Positions 25,264 through 32,144 of a stretch of DNA of 32,144 nt are shown piece after piece. Both the position numbers and the translations under genes were made by a program. The stretch lies in assembly GCA_017434455.1 (NCBI GenBank), contig JAFRFG010000026.1, positions 1 through 32,144 of the forward strand. Reading direction: 5' to 3'. This DNA comes from Thermoguttaceae bacterium (GTDB taxonomy: Bacteria > Planctomycetota > Planctomycetia > Pirellulales > Thermoguttaceae). Positions within the stretch are counted from its first letter, which is position 1. Each line of letters starts with the position of its first letter. The notes below the pieces were generated by a model. It had not been told where the DNA came from. It made no database searches and saw nothing but the letters and a program-made list of their open reading frames with translations.

Positions 25264-25292
25264 TTGACAGTGATTCCTTGTTATGTTACAAT
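25264..25292 (+). promoter_or_regulatory. Near-consensus sigma70 promoter of cassette A
   Basis: TTGACA (25264-25269), a 17-bp spacer and TACAAT (25287-25292). It is one of the best promoters in the window, about 57 bp before the 25349 ATG. The surrounding 25087-25348 gap is AT-rich and holds no gene. Confidence 0.8.
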
Positions 25293-25348
25293 AAGAAATG
25301 TGGTGGTTGTTTTGATAAGATGCAAGACGTTTTTTTCGGAGGTGGCCA

Positions 25349-25795
25349 ATGAAAACGAAAAAGTTTCTCCTTCTGGATCTTGGAGTCTGTCTGAGCGTTC
25401 TCCAACTGTTCTTCGGTATCTGTTGCTTCACCATTGCCGGCCCCTGTTACACGAATAAAATAGGCAGCGTACCTCTCAGTAATTGTCCCCAAGATCCTGC
25501 GTTGCTACAAGACGGTACGAGTTCTTGTCCTTCCCAGTTCAACATACAAACCCCTGTTTCTTGTAGTGACAACATCCAGCCGGCCGAGGTTGTGATCGGA
25601 ACATTTGGAAATGAGCCCAGTGGCCTATCATCACAGGAGTACTCCTCGACGCCGTGCTACAAGTGGGTGAGATGTCATGCAAAAATCATTAATAATGGCG
25701 ATCCCGTAGTCTATCACTGTGAAAAGGAGGAAACCTATGACCATGGAGGGTACTGGCCGGCTATGAACGCGACCGGCGGTCCCTGTCCCGAGTAA
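25349..25795 (+). CDS. Cys-rich exported small protein, first gene of cassette A
   Basis: A 148-residue protein I cannot assign to a family. A hydrophobic N-terminus (about 6-31, LLLDLGVCLSVLQLFFGICC) acts as a signal peptide or membrane anchor. The rest is polar with about eight Cys (one near residue 33, then 46, 60, 72, near 102, 108, 123 and 146), and few Lys/Arg. Such spacing suggests disulfide bonds or metal binding outside the cytoplasm. GGAGG six bases before the ATG and the strong promoter at 25264 support a real, well-expressed gene. Cassette B has no counterpart in this window. It may be the substrate of the MauE-thioredoxin protein encoded at the end of this cassette; that is inference. 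Confidence 0.72.
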   Translation: MKTKKFLLLDLGVCLSVLQLFFGICCFTIAGPCYTNKIGSVPLSNCPQDPALLQDGTSSCPSQFNIQTPVSCSDNIQPAEVVIGTFGNEPSGLSSQEYSSTPCYKWVRCHAKIINNGDPVVYHCEKEETYDHGGYWPAMNATGGPCPE

Positions 25796-25859
25796 TAGGT
25801 GATGATCCGATACGTAACGGGGAAGATTAACTCGAGAATCTGTCGATTGAGGTCTGAAA

Positions 25860-27005
25860 ATGAGATCGTTACCATTCTTTCTCGTGATCCTGTGCGCTTC
25901 GTTTTTTCCGGCACTTTCTCCATATGCCGCCGACAAAGCGCCGATCCCCTTAGACAAGGAGACGGTCGAGAAGATCACCGCCGCGCACCGGCTTTTGGAG
26001 GAAAATGTCAGCAACGTCTCGGGAAGATCTTACAGTTGGCGTGTGGATGGAAAAAGTGATGGTCCCCCGTTTTCCACAGACGGTCTGCGAGAGTCGGTAC
26101 GGGCAAAGTTTTATCGACGCGGGGAAAGTATCCGCGTCGAATATTCTCACAAGGACGCCGAAGGTAATGATGTCGAGATCGATAAAGACTATGCATGGAT
26201 ATTTATCTACACGCCGTCGGTTGCCTATGAGTATTTTCGTCTTTCGACAACATCATCCTCACCTGTCTCTAATCTTAAGGCATATACAACCCCAAACGAT
26301 GCCGGGATGAATGTTTGGCCGATGACAGAGGGGCGGGTCAGGTTACCTTTGGCTTCATTAACGCACCTTACAGGTCAACCCGTTCTGGATGTGCTTCAGT
26401 ACCCCATTACGCAATGGGAGAACAAGCCCTACCGCGATATATCCGACGCGCTTTGGATCACTTGCGAAAATCCATCTGCAAAAAGTGAACTGGATAAACA
26501 ACAAATTCAAGTAATCCTTTCCCCGTCGGAGGATTACGCGGTGTTGTTCTTCAAGATAGTTACTAAGATTGTTAGCATTCAAGGCGAAGTGCGCTCGATC
26601 GTTTCAGACGTATATGGGCGGGTACCGATCATGATCGATGAAAGATGTCAGTCTACGGACCCGGACTCGGATGACGCGGGGCTCAATAGCCGAGAGGTGA
26701 TAGAACTGGATTACAGCGACGACCGATCTTTCAGCTCTACTGTCTTTTCTGCCGACAGTCTTGGTGAGGAAGGCGAGACTATGGCAAAGATCGTAATTCG
26801 TGACGGGAAGGAGGTTCGCGACCGTCCGCGTGAATTTCCAACGTCAACATCGGGGCCCGATATTCCTTTTAACACGGATATGGTGAATCCGGTGGTTACG
26901 GGCCCCATGTGGCCTTGGTGGCGATATCTGGCCGCCGTCAGCGGCCTGATTTTGGTCGCAACAGGGCTCATTCAGTTGTGGAAGAAATACCGCTCGCACT
27001 CATAG
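25860..27005 (+). CDS. Exported single-pass membrane protein of unknown function, cassette A
   Basis: A 381-residue protein with a Sec signal peptide (cut probably after PYAA, residue 24). A long extracytoplasmic domain follows, then one C-terminal membrane segment (about 352-370, YLAAVSGLILVATGLIQLW) and a short basic cytoplasmic tail. The domain holds PIPLDKETVEKITAAHRLLE, FYRRGESIRVEY, ISDALWITCENPSAK, VILSPSEDYAVLFFKI and YGRVPIMIDERCQS; two Cys (in TCENP and RCQS) are conserved in its paralog at 30840-31961. The domain recalls lipoprotein-carrier-like planctomycete proteins only vaguely, so I give no function. GAGG seven bases before the ATG supports the start. The DUF1573 gene follows after nine bases. 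Confidence 0.78.
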   Translation: MRSLPFFLVILCASFFPALSPYAADKAPIPLDKETVEKITAAHRLLEENVSNVSGRSYSWRVDGKSDGPPFSTDGLRESVRAKFYRRGESIRVEYSHKDAEGNDVEIDKDYAWIFIYTPSVAYEYFRLSTTSSSPVSNLKAYTTPNDAGMNVWPMTEGRVRLPLASLTHLTGQPVLDVLQYPITQWENKPYRDISDALWITCENPSAKSELDKQQIQVILSPSEDYAVLFFKIVTKIVSIQGEVRSIVSDVYGRVPIMIDERCQSTDPDSDDAGLNSREVIELDYSDDRSFSSTVFSADSLGEEGETMAKIVIRDGKEVRDRPREFPTSTSGPDIPFNTDMVNPVVTGPMWPWWRYLAAVSGLILVATGLIQLWKKYRSHS

Positions 27006-27014
27006 AGGTCTGCG

Positions 27015-28058
27015 ATGAAACGTTCCTATGTCTATATGATCACCGCCCTGGTTGTAATCAATATCATCTGTCTTGTGATGATCATCTTCCACGGCGGCGA
27101 TCAGGCCCTGAACGGTGTCTTTGCCACCCCCTCCGTGAAGAACCTGGGAAAGGTTAAGGACAAGAAAGAACTCACCGGGGATTTTTATATCTCCAACATC
27201 AGTCATCAGGAGGTTAACATCCTCGACGCCAAGGTCTCCTGCGGATGCCTGAAGCTGAATGTTCCCAAGAGGCAGCTGAAACCGGGAGAGAAGATGAAGG
27301 TGACCCTCCAGGTCAATCCTAAGGGCTATTTTGGCAAACAGTCCTTTGACGCCGTTTTGACCACCGATCATCCGTTTACCCCAGCGGTTAGAATTTTGCT
27401 GACGTGCCATGTGTCAGCGACGGTTCCTCACGAGTCGATACCGACGAATATCGGTGAATTTACTCCTTCGGCACAGATAGATGAAACTGTTGATATCTCC
27501 TACCCGGCCGATGTCATCACTCTTGCTGGCATCAACAGTGACAACGCCGATATCACCGCGACATTAGAGGAACGAGGGGAACCGAGCGACTCGGACGAGG
27601 AGGGACAGGAAGGACAGACCAATCCGTGGGGGAAATACAAGCTCCATATCACGGGCAAAGCCCCGGCGCGAGCGGGTCAATTCCGCATGACGATTGACCT
27701 GGAAGCGCAGGGCGCGGACTGGAAACAGGCCAAGGAGACGATCATAGGCACGGTTGTTTCGGCCTTTCAGCCGGTAGACACAGTCGCGTTCGGTTTCATC
27801 AATCCCGGGGAAGAAAAGACGGAGGAGATCAAGATAAAAGCCCGGCTCCGAAAAACGCTTCAATCGGCCGAAGCCGTATCGCAGCGTGATATTCTGAGAA
27901 AGGAAGTTGCCATCGAAGATAATACGCCTGTTCTGCGCCTGACCATTAAAAACACGGGACCATCCGGCTCGTTCGATGATACTGTCTCTGTCACGATCAA
28001 AGATACCGAAGGGGTCACGTATCAGGTCACTGTTCCTGTTCGTGCGTACTTTTATTGA
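27015..28058 (+). CDS. Membrane-anchored DUF1573 protein with CGC motif, cassette A
   Basis: A 347-residue protein anchored by one N-terminal membrane helix (about 7-26). Residues about 35-135 form a DUF1573 domain (Ig-like, PapD/ASPM-Hydin-type) with the motif VSCGCLKL (Cys76 and Cys78), FYISNISHQEVNIL and LKPGEKMKVTLQVNPKGYFG. The C-terminal two thirds hold two further beta-rich repeats ending RAYFY. DUF1573 has no firmly known activity; the C-x-C pair suggests a redox or metal role. GAGG lies before the ATG. It is a full-length paralog of 29785-30828, with the same number of residues in register. Confidence 0.85.
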   Translation: MKRSYVYMITALVVINIICLVMIIFHGGDQALNGVFATPSVKNLGKVKDKKELTGDFYISNISHQEVNILDAKVSCGCLKLNVPKRQLKPGEKMKVTLQVNPKGYFGKQSFDAVLTTDHPFTPAVRILLTCHVSATVPHESIPTNIGEFTPSAQIDETVDISYPADVITLAGINSDNADITATLEERGEPSDSDEEGQEGQTNPWGKYKLHITGKAPARAGQFRMTIDLEAQGADWKQAKETIIGTVVSAFQPVDTVAFGFINPGEEKTEEIKIKARLRKTLQSAEAVSQRDILRKEVAIEDNTPVLRLTIKNTGPSGSFDDTVSVTIKDTEGVTYQVTVPVRAYFY

Positions 28059-28103
28059 TCAGAGTTAACAGATGGCAGGATAATCAAATCAATCGGTTGT
28101 TCG

Positions 28104-29012
28104 ATGAACAGGACGTTCTGGCGAGGGGGGAGGGTGTGTTTACCGATGAGCTGTGATACAGATTCGATGAAACGGCGAGATGTTGCGTGGCACATCGTCA
28201 GGGTCTTTGTCGCGCTTGTCCTTCTGATCGCGGCGTCCTTAAAATTCAGACAGTTGGTATCTGTACATGCTGTAGGCCATAGTCTTTTTGATAACCCCTC
28301 GATTATTTTTGCTCTGGTTGAGTTTGAGTTCGCTTTTGGCATTTGGCTGTTGTTCAATTTGGTTCCGAGACAAACGAGATTATTTGCCATTGCTTTGTTT
28401 ACCGTTTTTGGGTTATTCTCACTATCCAAGGCATTCCTTGGCGAGGAGAGCTGCGGCTGTTTCGGAACGGTACGAGTGGATCCTCGGTTTACGGCCATAC
28501 TCGACGCATTTATCGTTTTAGGTCTGATCATAAGCAGGTCGTCTCATACGAGAGAGGAAGGGGCCGCGGGGAAGCTGGTATTCTTCTTTCTGATATGGAC
28601 TTGTTTAAGTCTGACGCTGACAACGGTTAGATTGCTTGTCCCCAGGCCAAAAACATCTCCTCTCATGATAGACATTTCATCAAAAGACCATAGTTATGAG
28701 AGAAGTATTGCCTATAATTCCACGCAGTGGAAGAATGAAATTGTGCCGTTGCTTCAATATATCGAACCGGCAGACGCGAGAGAATATATTAATTCCGGAG
28801 ATCGAACCGTCGTATTTTATCGCCATAACTGTAAGGTATGCCATAAGGTAATTACTGAACTGTGCAATGAGAAGAGGGAGAATGTTGTCTTCGTCGAAAT
28901 TCCCCCTTTTGGTGAAACGAACTTGATACCCCCACCTTTCAAACAGGCACGATTCATCAGTGAAAAAGATATATTCTTCGAAACACCGGTGATCATCTAT
29001 ATTGAAAAATAA
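28104..29012 (+). CDS. MauE/DoxX-like membrane protein fused to a thioredoxin-like domain
   Basis: A 302-residue protein, counted from the first ATG; ATGs at 28146 and 28167 are also possible, and none has an ideal ribosome site. About five membrane helices (about 29-48, 67-86, 92-110, 127-143, 157-178) include the MauE-type motif ESCGCFGTVRVDP (Cys117, Cys119). The extracytoplasmic C-terminus (about 225-302) looks like a thioredoxin fold: VVFYRHNCKVCHKVI with a C-x2-C pair (Cys243, Cys246) and a later FETPVIIYIE that fits the cis-Pro loop. MauE proteins move electrons or help disulfide formation for methylamine dehydrogenase. The fusion would pair the membrane carrier with its own thiol oxidoreductase. 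The gene is clearly lower in GC than the housekeeping genes. Confidence 0.78.
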   Translation: MNRTFWRGGRVCLPMSCDTDSMKRRDVAWHIVRVFVALVLLIAASLKFRQLVSVHAVGHSLFDNPSIIFALVEFEFAFGIWLLFNLVPRQTRLFAIALFTVFGLFSLSKAFLGEESCGCFGTVRVDPRFTAILDAFIVLGLIISRSSHTREEGAAGKLVFFFLIWTCLSLTLTTVRLLVPRPKTSPLMIDISSKDHSYERSIAYNSTQWKNEIVPLLQYIEPADAREYINSGDRTVVFYRHNCKVCHKVITELCNEKRENVVFVEIPPFGETNLIPPPFKQARFISEKDIFFETPVIIYIEK

Positions 29013-29170
29013 GTTCATAACTGTGGACCAGGGTGTCTGAGGGTCCTACTGTTGTGTCTCGATGGGTAAATACATCGAAGATCTAATGAGTCCTTCTCAA
29101 GATGATTCTGGAGAGAGAGAATTCAGGCAGTATTCTATTCCATCTAGGTCGATGCCATACTTACGGTTAT

Positions 29171-29593
29171 GATTGTTTCCTCTGCCAGGCGGCGGTCTGC
29201 GATGAAAGCTCGTTCCGCGACCGGCTGATTCTGCGCCGCTCGCAGCGTATCCTCACCGTTTTGAACCGTTTCCCCTACAACAACGGTCATCTCCTGGTCA
29301 CGCCGCGCCGCCACATCGCGCGGCTCGACCGGCTCACCGCCGAGGAAGGGGCCGAGCTTTTAGCCGAGATCACCCGAATGACGGCCCTGCTGGAGAAGCA
29401 CCTTAACGCCAACGGCTTCAACGTCGGACTGAACCTCGGCCGCTGCGCCGGCGCGGGACTGCCCGGCCACCTTCACTGGCACATCGTCCCCCGCTGGAAC
29501 GGCGACACCAATTTCATCACCACCATCGGCTCGACCAAGGCGATCCCCCAATCGATGGAGGCGCTGGTCGATCTGCTTGGTGGCAAGGAGTAG
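29171..29593 (+). pseudogene. 5'-truncated second copy of the HIT gene
   Basis: Encodes residues 46-185 of the HIT protein with three substitutions and lacks the first 45 residues, including the WAPWRM segment. The CxxC and the triad HLHWHIVPRW are intact. The frame is open upstream to an ATG at 29102, but that 23-residue lead is unrelated to HIT and has no clear ribosome site, so I treat it as a gene fragment. Most base differences from the full copy are synonymous, so it diverged as a working gene, probably in a related strain, before arriving here. It is also the right copy of the direct repeat. Confidence 0.85.
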
Positions 29594-29784
29594 GCGCCCT
29601 TCTCGTTCTTTTGTCCCAACCGCCAGAGGCGATCCGGCCCGCACGAAGAGCATTTCCCCGGCCGCGGCCGGCACGGGTTCGGCCTCAGCCGTCGCCTTCG
29701 GTTGTCCCTCACCGCGATTGTCGGTGAACGAGGAAAACCCGAAGAGCCGGAAAAACTATACGGCCCTCCCGATATCAAATCGCT
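29594..29784. other. Junction between the HIT fragment and cassette B
   Basis: 191 GC-rich bases. On the minus strand one frame stays open from about 29757 into the fragment (reading FRLFGFSSFTDNRGEGQ and PVPAAAGEMLFVRAG) without an obvious start. It could be a gene remnant or chance in GC-rich DNA. I see no terminator or insertion sequence. Confidence 0.35.
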
Positions 29785-30828
29785 TCAATAAAAGTACGCC
29801 TGAACCTGCACATCGACCTGATAGGTATTTCGGTCGGTATCCTCCATCGTGACGCGGACGGTGTCTTCGAACGCGCCGGGGGGACCGTCGTTTTTGATCG
29901 TCAGTTTCAGCACCGGCCTGTTCCCCTCAACGGAGATTTCCGCTTTCAGAGAATCGTGCCGCGCGGCGGCGTGGGCCGATTGGATCACCGGAGAAAAACG
30001 GCCTTGGAGAATGACTTCTTCCGTCTTTTCCTCTCCGGGATCGAGAAACCCGAACGCGACCGTCTCGATCGGCCGAAAAGCCGAGGCCACTTGGCCGGTA
30101 ATGATCATCTTGGCCTCTTTCCAGTCCGCCCCCTTGGCTCGGAGGGTGACCGTCTTGCGGAAAGAACCCGTGCGCGCCGGGGCCTTGCCGACGAGATGAA
30201 GCGCGTACTTTCCCCCTCCGGGCGGATCCTCTTGTTCTTCCTCCCCGGGCCGCTCTTGTCGTTCCTCCAGCGTCACGAGCAAATCGTCCCGCTCCCCGGC
30301 ATCATCGTCGTTCCGCTTCAAAGTGATCTTTTCGGCCGGAAGGGAAACGCCAACCGTTTTATCTATCGGCGCCGAGGGGGGAAACTCGCCGATATCGGTC
30401 AGAATCGATTCCAGCGGCTTCGTCGCCGTCACATGGCAGGTCATAAGAAACCGGATTTCCGAACTTAAAGGGTGATCGGTCGTCACGACCGCGTCGAAGG
30501 TCCGTTGGCCGAAGAATCCCCGAGGATTAACTCGGATCGTCGCCTTCATCGACTCTCCCGGTTCCAGGCGTTCTTTGGGAAGAACCAGTTTTAGGGCGCC
30601 GCCTCCCACTCGGGAATCGAGAATTCGGACGGACTGACGGCTGGCGTTGTGAAGCCGAAAGACCCCGGCGAGTTCTTTGGTGTCCTTGACCTTCCCCAAA
30701 TCCAAAACGGCGGGAGTCACATAGACGCCGTCCGGGACGCGTTTGTCCCCTTGGATGAGAAGAAACGCCAGGCAGACGACATTGATCAGTACCAGCGCGG
30801 TGATCAGGATCAGTTTGGTACGGCTCAT
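29785..30828 (-). CDS. Membrane-anchored DUF1573-like protein without the CGC motif, cassette B
   Basis: A 347-residue paralog of 27015-28058, alignable end to end without gaps in the first 80 residues. It has the same N-terminal membrane helix (about 7-26), DLGKVKDTKELAGVF, LEPGESMKATIRVNPRGFFG, KAPARTGSFRKTV and VAFGFLDPGEEKTEEV, and ends QAYFY. Where the paralog has SCGC at 75-78 this one has GGGA, while its other Cys (residue 19 and the TCHVTAT Cys) are kept. Its GC content is higher and nearer to that of the housekeeping genes. GGGAG seven bases before the ATG at 30828 fixes the start, although the frame is open to 30936. It follows its partner gene by 11 bp. Confidence 0.85.
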   Translation of the reverse strand: MSRTKLILITALVLINVVCLAFLLIQGDKRVPDGVYVTPAVLDLGKVKDTKELAGVFRLHNASRQSVRILDSRVGGGALKLVLPKERLEPGESMKATIRVNPRGFFGQRTFDAVVTTDHPLSSEIRFLMTCHVTATKPLESILTDIGEFPPSAPIDKTVGVSLPAEKITLKRNDDDAGERDDLLVTLEERQERPGEEEQEDPPGGGKYALHLVGKAPARTGSFRKTVTLRAKGADWKEAKMIITGQVASAFRPIETVAFGFLDPGEEKTEEVILQGRFSPVIQSAHAAARHDSLKAEISVEGNRPVLKLTIKNDGPPGAFEDTVRVTMEDTDRNTYQVDVQVQAYFY

Positions 30829-30839
30829 CGTATGGCTCC

Positions 30840-31961
30840 CTAGGAACGAGAATGATTTTTCTTCCACAGCTGGGCGATCCCCACCACAACCAAAATCAGG
30901 CCGCTGACGGTGGCCAGGTAACGCCACCATGGCCACATGGGACGGGTCACCGCTGGATTCACCATACTCGGGTCAAGGGGAATATCGGGCCCCGATGTCG
31001 ACGTGGGCATCTTTTTTGGTTGGACGATAATCTCCTTCCCGTCACGAATCACGATCTTCCCTTTATGCTCCTCATCGAAATTATCGACAGTGAACAGTGA
31101 GGAACTGAGGGGCCGGTCATCACTGTATTCCAGTTCGGTAACCTCACGGTAATGGAGCCCCCACGAACTTGTCTGCGGCGACTGACATCTTTGATCGATC
31201 ATGATCGGTACCCGTCCATACTCGTCCGAAACCGTCGAGCGGACATCGCCTTGAATACTCACCGACGGAAAAACTATCTTAAAGAACAGCACCGCGTAGT
31301 CTTCCGACGGGGAAAGAATCACTTGAATTTGTTGAAAATCCTCTCCTTTGGCGGACGGATTTTCGCAAGTGATCCAAAGCGCGTCGGAGATATCGCGGTA
31401 GGGTTTGTCCTCCCATTGAGTAATGGGGTACTGAAGCACCTCCTGAACAGGTTTATTCATTACATGAGTCAACGAAGCCAACGGCATCACGGCCAAAGAG
31501 TCGGTATTTGGCAGAACATTGTGATCGGCATCGCTTGGGGTGACATATTCCCGAAGATCGGAGACGGGATCGGAAACCGTCGACCAGAACGTATAGGAAA
31601 CCGACGGCGTGTAGATGTATACCTTGGCTTCCTCTTCGTCGACGCCGACAAAATTGCCGTCGAAGTCCCTGTGAGCCATGTCGACTCGGATGCTTTCCCC
31701 GCGCCGATAAAACTTCGCCCGTGTCACTTCTTTTAAACCGTCCGTGGAAAACACAGGACCGTCACTTTTCCCATCCACACGCCAACAGTTTGTTCTTCCC
31801 AAGACGTTATTGACATTTTCCTCCAAAAGCCGGTGCGCGGCGGTGATCTTCTCAACCGTCTCCTTGTCTAAAGGGATCGGCTCTTTGGCGGCGGCCAAGG
31901 GGGATAGTGCCGGTAAAAACAAAGCGCACAAGATCAAGAGAAAGAACGGTGACGATTTCAT
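30840..31961 (-). CDS. Exported single-pass membrane protein of unknown function, cassette B
   Basis: A 373-residue paralog of 25860-27005, roughly 60% identical by eye. It has a signal peptide (1-24, ending SPLAA), the shared PIPLDKETVEKITAAHRLLE, FYRRGESIRVDM, ISDALWITCENPSAK and GRVPIMIDQRCQS, and the C-terminal membrane segment YLATVSGLILVVVGIAQLW with a basic tail. Function unknown. AGGAG about seven bases before the ATG at 31961 fixes the start. The frame stays open to 32102 and reads through the poly-G tract, so an extended product in some tract lengths cannot be excluded. It is the first gene of cassette B as seen here. Confidence 0.78.
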   Translation of the reverse strand: MKSSPFFLLILCALFLPALSPLAAAKEPIPLDKETVEKITAAHRLLEENVNNVLGRTNCWRVDGKSDGPVFSTDGLKEVTRAKFYRRGESIRVDMAHRDFDGNFVGVDEEEAKVYIYTPSVSYTFWSTVSDPVSDLREYVTPSDADHNVLPNTDSLAVMPLASLTHVMNKPVQEVLQYPITQWEDKPYRDISDALWITCENPSAKGEDFQQIQVILSPSEDYAVLFFKIVFPSVSIQGDVRSTVSDEYGRVPIMIDQRCQSPQTSSWGLHYREVTELEYSDDRPLSSSLFTVDNFDEEHKGKIVIRDGKEIIVQPKKMPTSTSGPDIPLDPSMVNPAVTRPMWPWWRYLATVSGLILVVVGIAQLWKKNHSRS

Positions 31962-32031
31962 GGGAGGTCTCCTGTGAACAAAGTTTTCAACGGGAACGGC
32001 TTTTATAAAACTGTCCACCTTACGTGACAAG

Positions 32032-32060
32032 TTTAAAATACCCCCCCCCCCGCTTGTCAA
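32032..32060 (-). promoter_or_regulatory. Probable phase-variable promoter of cassette B
   Basis: On the minus strand a perfect -35 TTGACA (32060-32055) is followed by AGC, then 11 G, then TATTTTAAA. With a 17-bp spacer the -10 box reads TTTAAA (32037-32032); TATTTT is available at 14 bp (32040-32035). Slippage in the G run would change the spacer and hence promoter strength. It lies about 70 bp before the 31961 ATG. Confidence 0.6.
32041..32051. repeat. Homopolymer of 11 C (G on the minus strand)
   Basis: The longest single-base run I noticed in the window. Runs of this length are prone to slipped-strand errors in replication, and also to sequencing error. Confidence 0.9.
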
Positions 32061-32098
32061 GAAGAAAAGACGTTTATTTATCGTATGTTCGCTTTTTT

Positions 32099-32144
32099 TC
32101 ACCCGTGAATCATGCCCGCGATCGACACGTCCCAGGCGGTGGTG
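32099..32144 (-). CDS. Possible 3' end of a gene beyond the window
   Basis: The minus strand reads TTAWDVSIAGMIHG followed by TGA at 32101-32099. Only 14 codons are visible and the frame could be chance. If real, it would be a gene upstream of cassette B in the same direction. Confidence 0.2.
   Translation of the reverse strand, partial: TTAWDVSIAGMIHG

Noticed and set aside
29102..29170. 23-codon lead that would make the HIT fragment a complete gene
   Set aside because: Unrelated to HIT, no clear ribosome site, low GC like the flank; best explained as chance open sequence joined to the fragment.
25087..29170. Transposon or integrase carrying cassette A
   Set aside because: I searched by eye for transposase, integrase, terminal inverted repeats and a tRNA target and saw none; only the HIT direct repeat marks the edges.

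Overview
The window looks like chromosomal DNA of a GC-rich Gram-negative bacterium, most probably a member of the Planctomycetota (Pirellulales-like). The reasons are a single-chain dimeric-type glycyl-tRNA synthetase next to AsnRS; a tpiA-secG-yicC-gmk-rpoZ-coaC run of a kind I associate with planctomycetes; DUF1573 and MauE-type envelope genes; a J-like/MshEN fusion protein; and many large exported proteins without recognisable families. Neither tRNA gene encodes its CCA end, and several genes start with GTG or TTG. The phylum assignment is an inference from gene content, not from a marker-gene tree.

Layout. 1-9.6 kb (mostly minus strand): asnS (cut by the window edge) and glyS; then a tight esterase-prepilin peptidase-priA unit; a plus-strand flavodoxin-fold oxidoreductase; a second paralogous esterase; and a J-like/MshEN membrane protein. 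9.6-18.6 kb: a small lipoprotein; a minus-strand run lpxL-like, coaD, thpR, tRNA-Leu, hemD; a 681-residue exported protein of unknown function; tRNA-Pro; queG; and a minus-strand pair of glutaminyl cyclase plus small membrane protein. 18.7-25.1 kb: a plus-strand housekeeping run tpiA, secG, yicC, gmk, rpoZ, coaC, pgi and a HIT-family hydrolase gene.

25.1-32.1 kb is the accessory region. Cassette A (plus strand) has a strong promoter and four genes: a Cys-rich exported protein, an exported single-pass protein, a membrane-anchored DUF1573 protein, and a MauE-thioredoxin fusion. It is followed by a second, 5'-truncated copy of the HIT gene. The last 423 bp of the HIT gene are repeated at 4,507-bp spacing, about 95% identical, with mostly synonymous differences. 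Beyond it lies cassette B in the opposite orientation, holding paralogs of only the single-pass and DUF1573 genes. In cassette B the DUF1573 Cys-Gly-Cys motif is replaced by Gly-Gly-Ala and no MauE-thioredoxin partner is present. Its probable promoter has an 11-bp G/C homopolymer between the -35 and -10 boxes, suggesting phase-variable expression.

The most interesting hypothesis is that cassette A is an uncharacterised envelope redox/maturation system acting on a Cys-rich exported protein. It may have entered by single-crossover integration of a circle carrying a HIT-gene fragment from a related strain, next to an older, phase-variable and redox-independent paralogous cassette. This is inference from layout and motifs.
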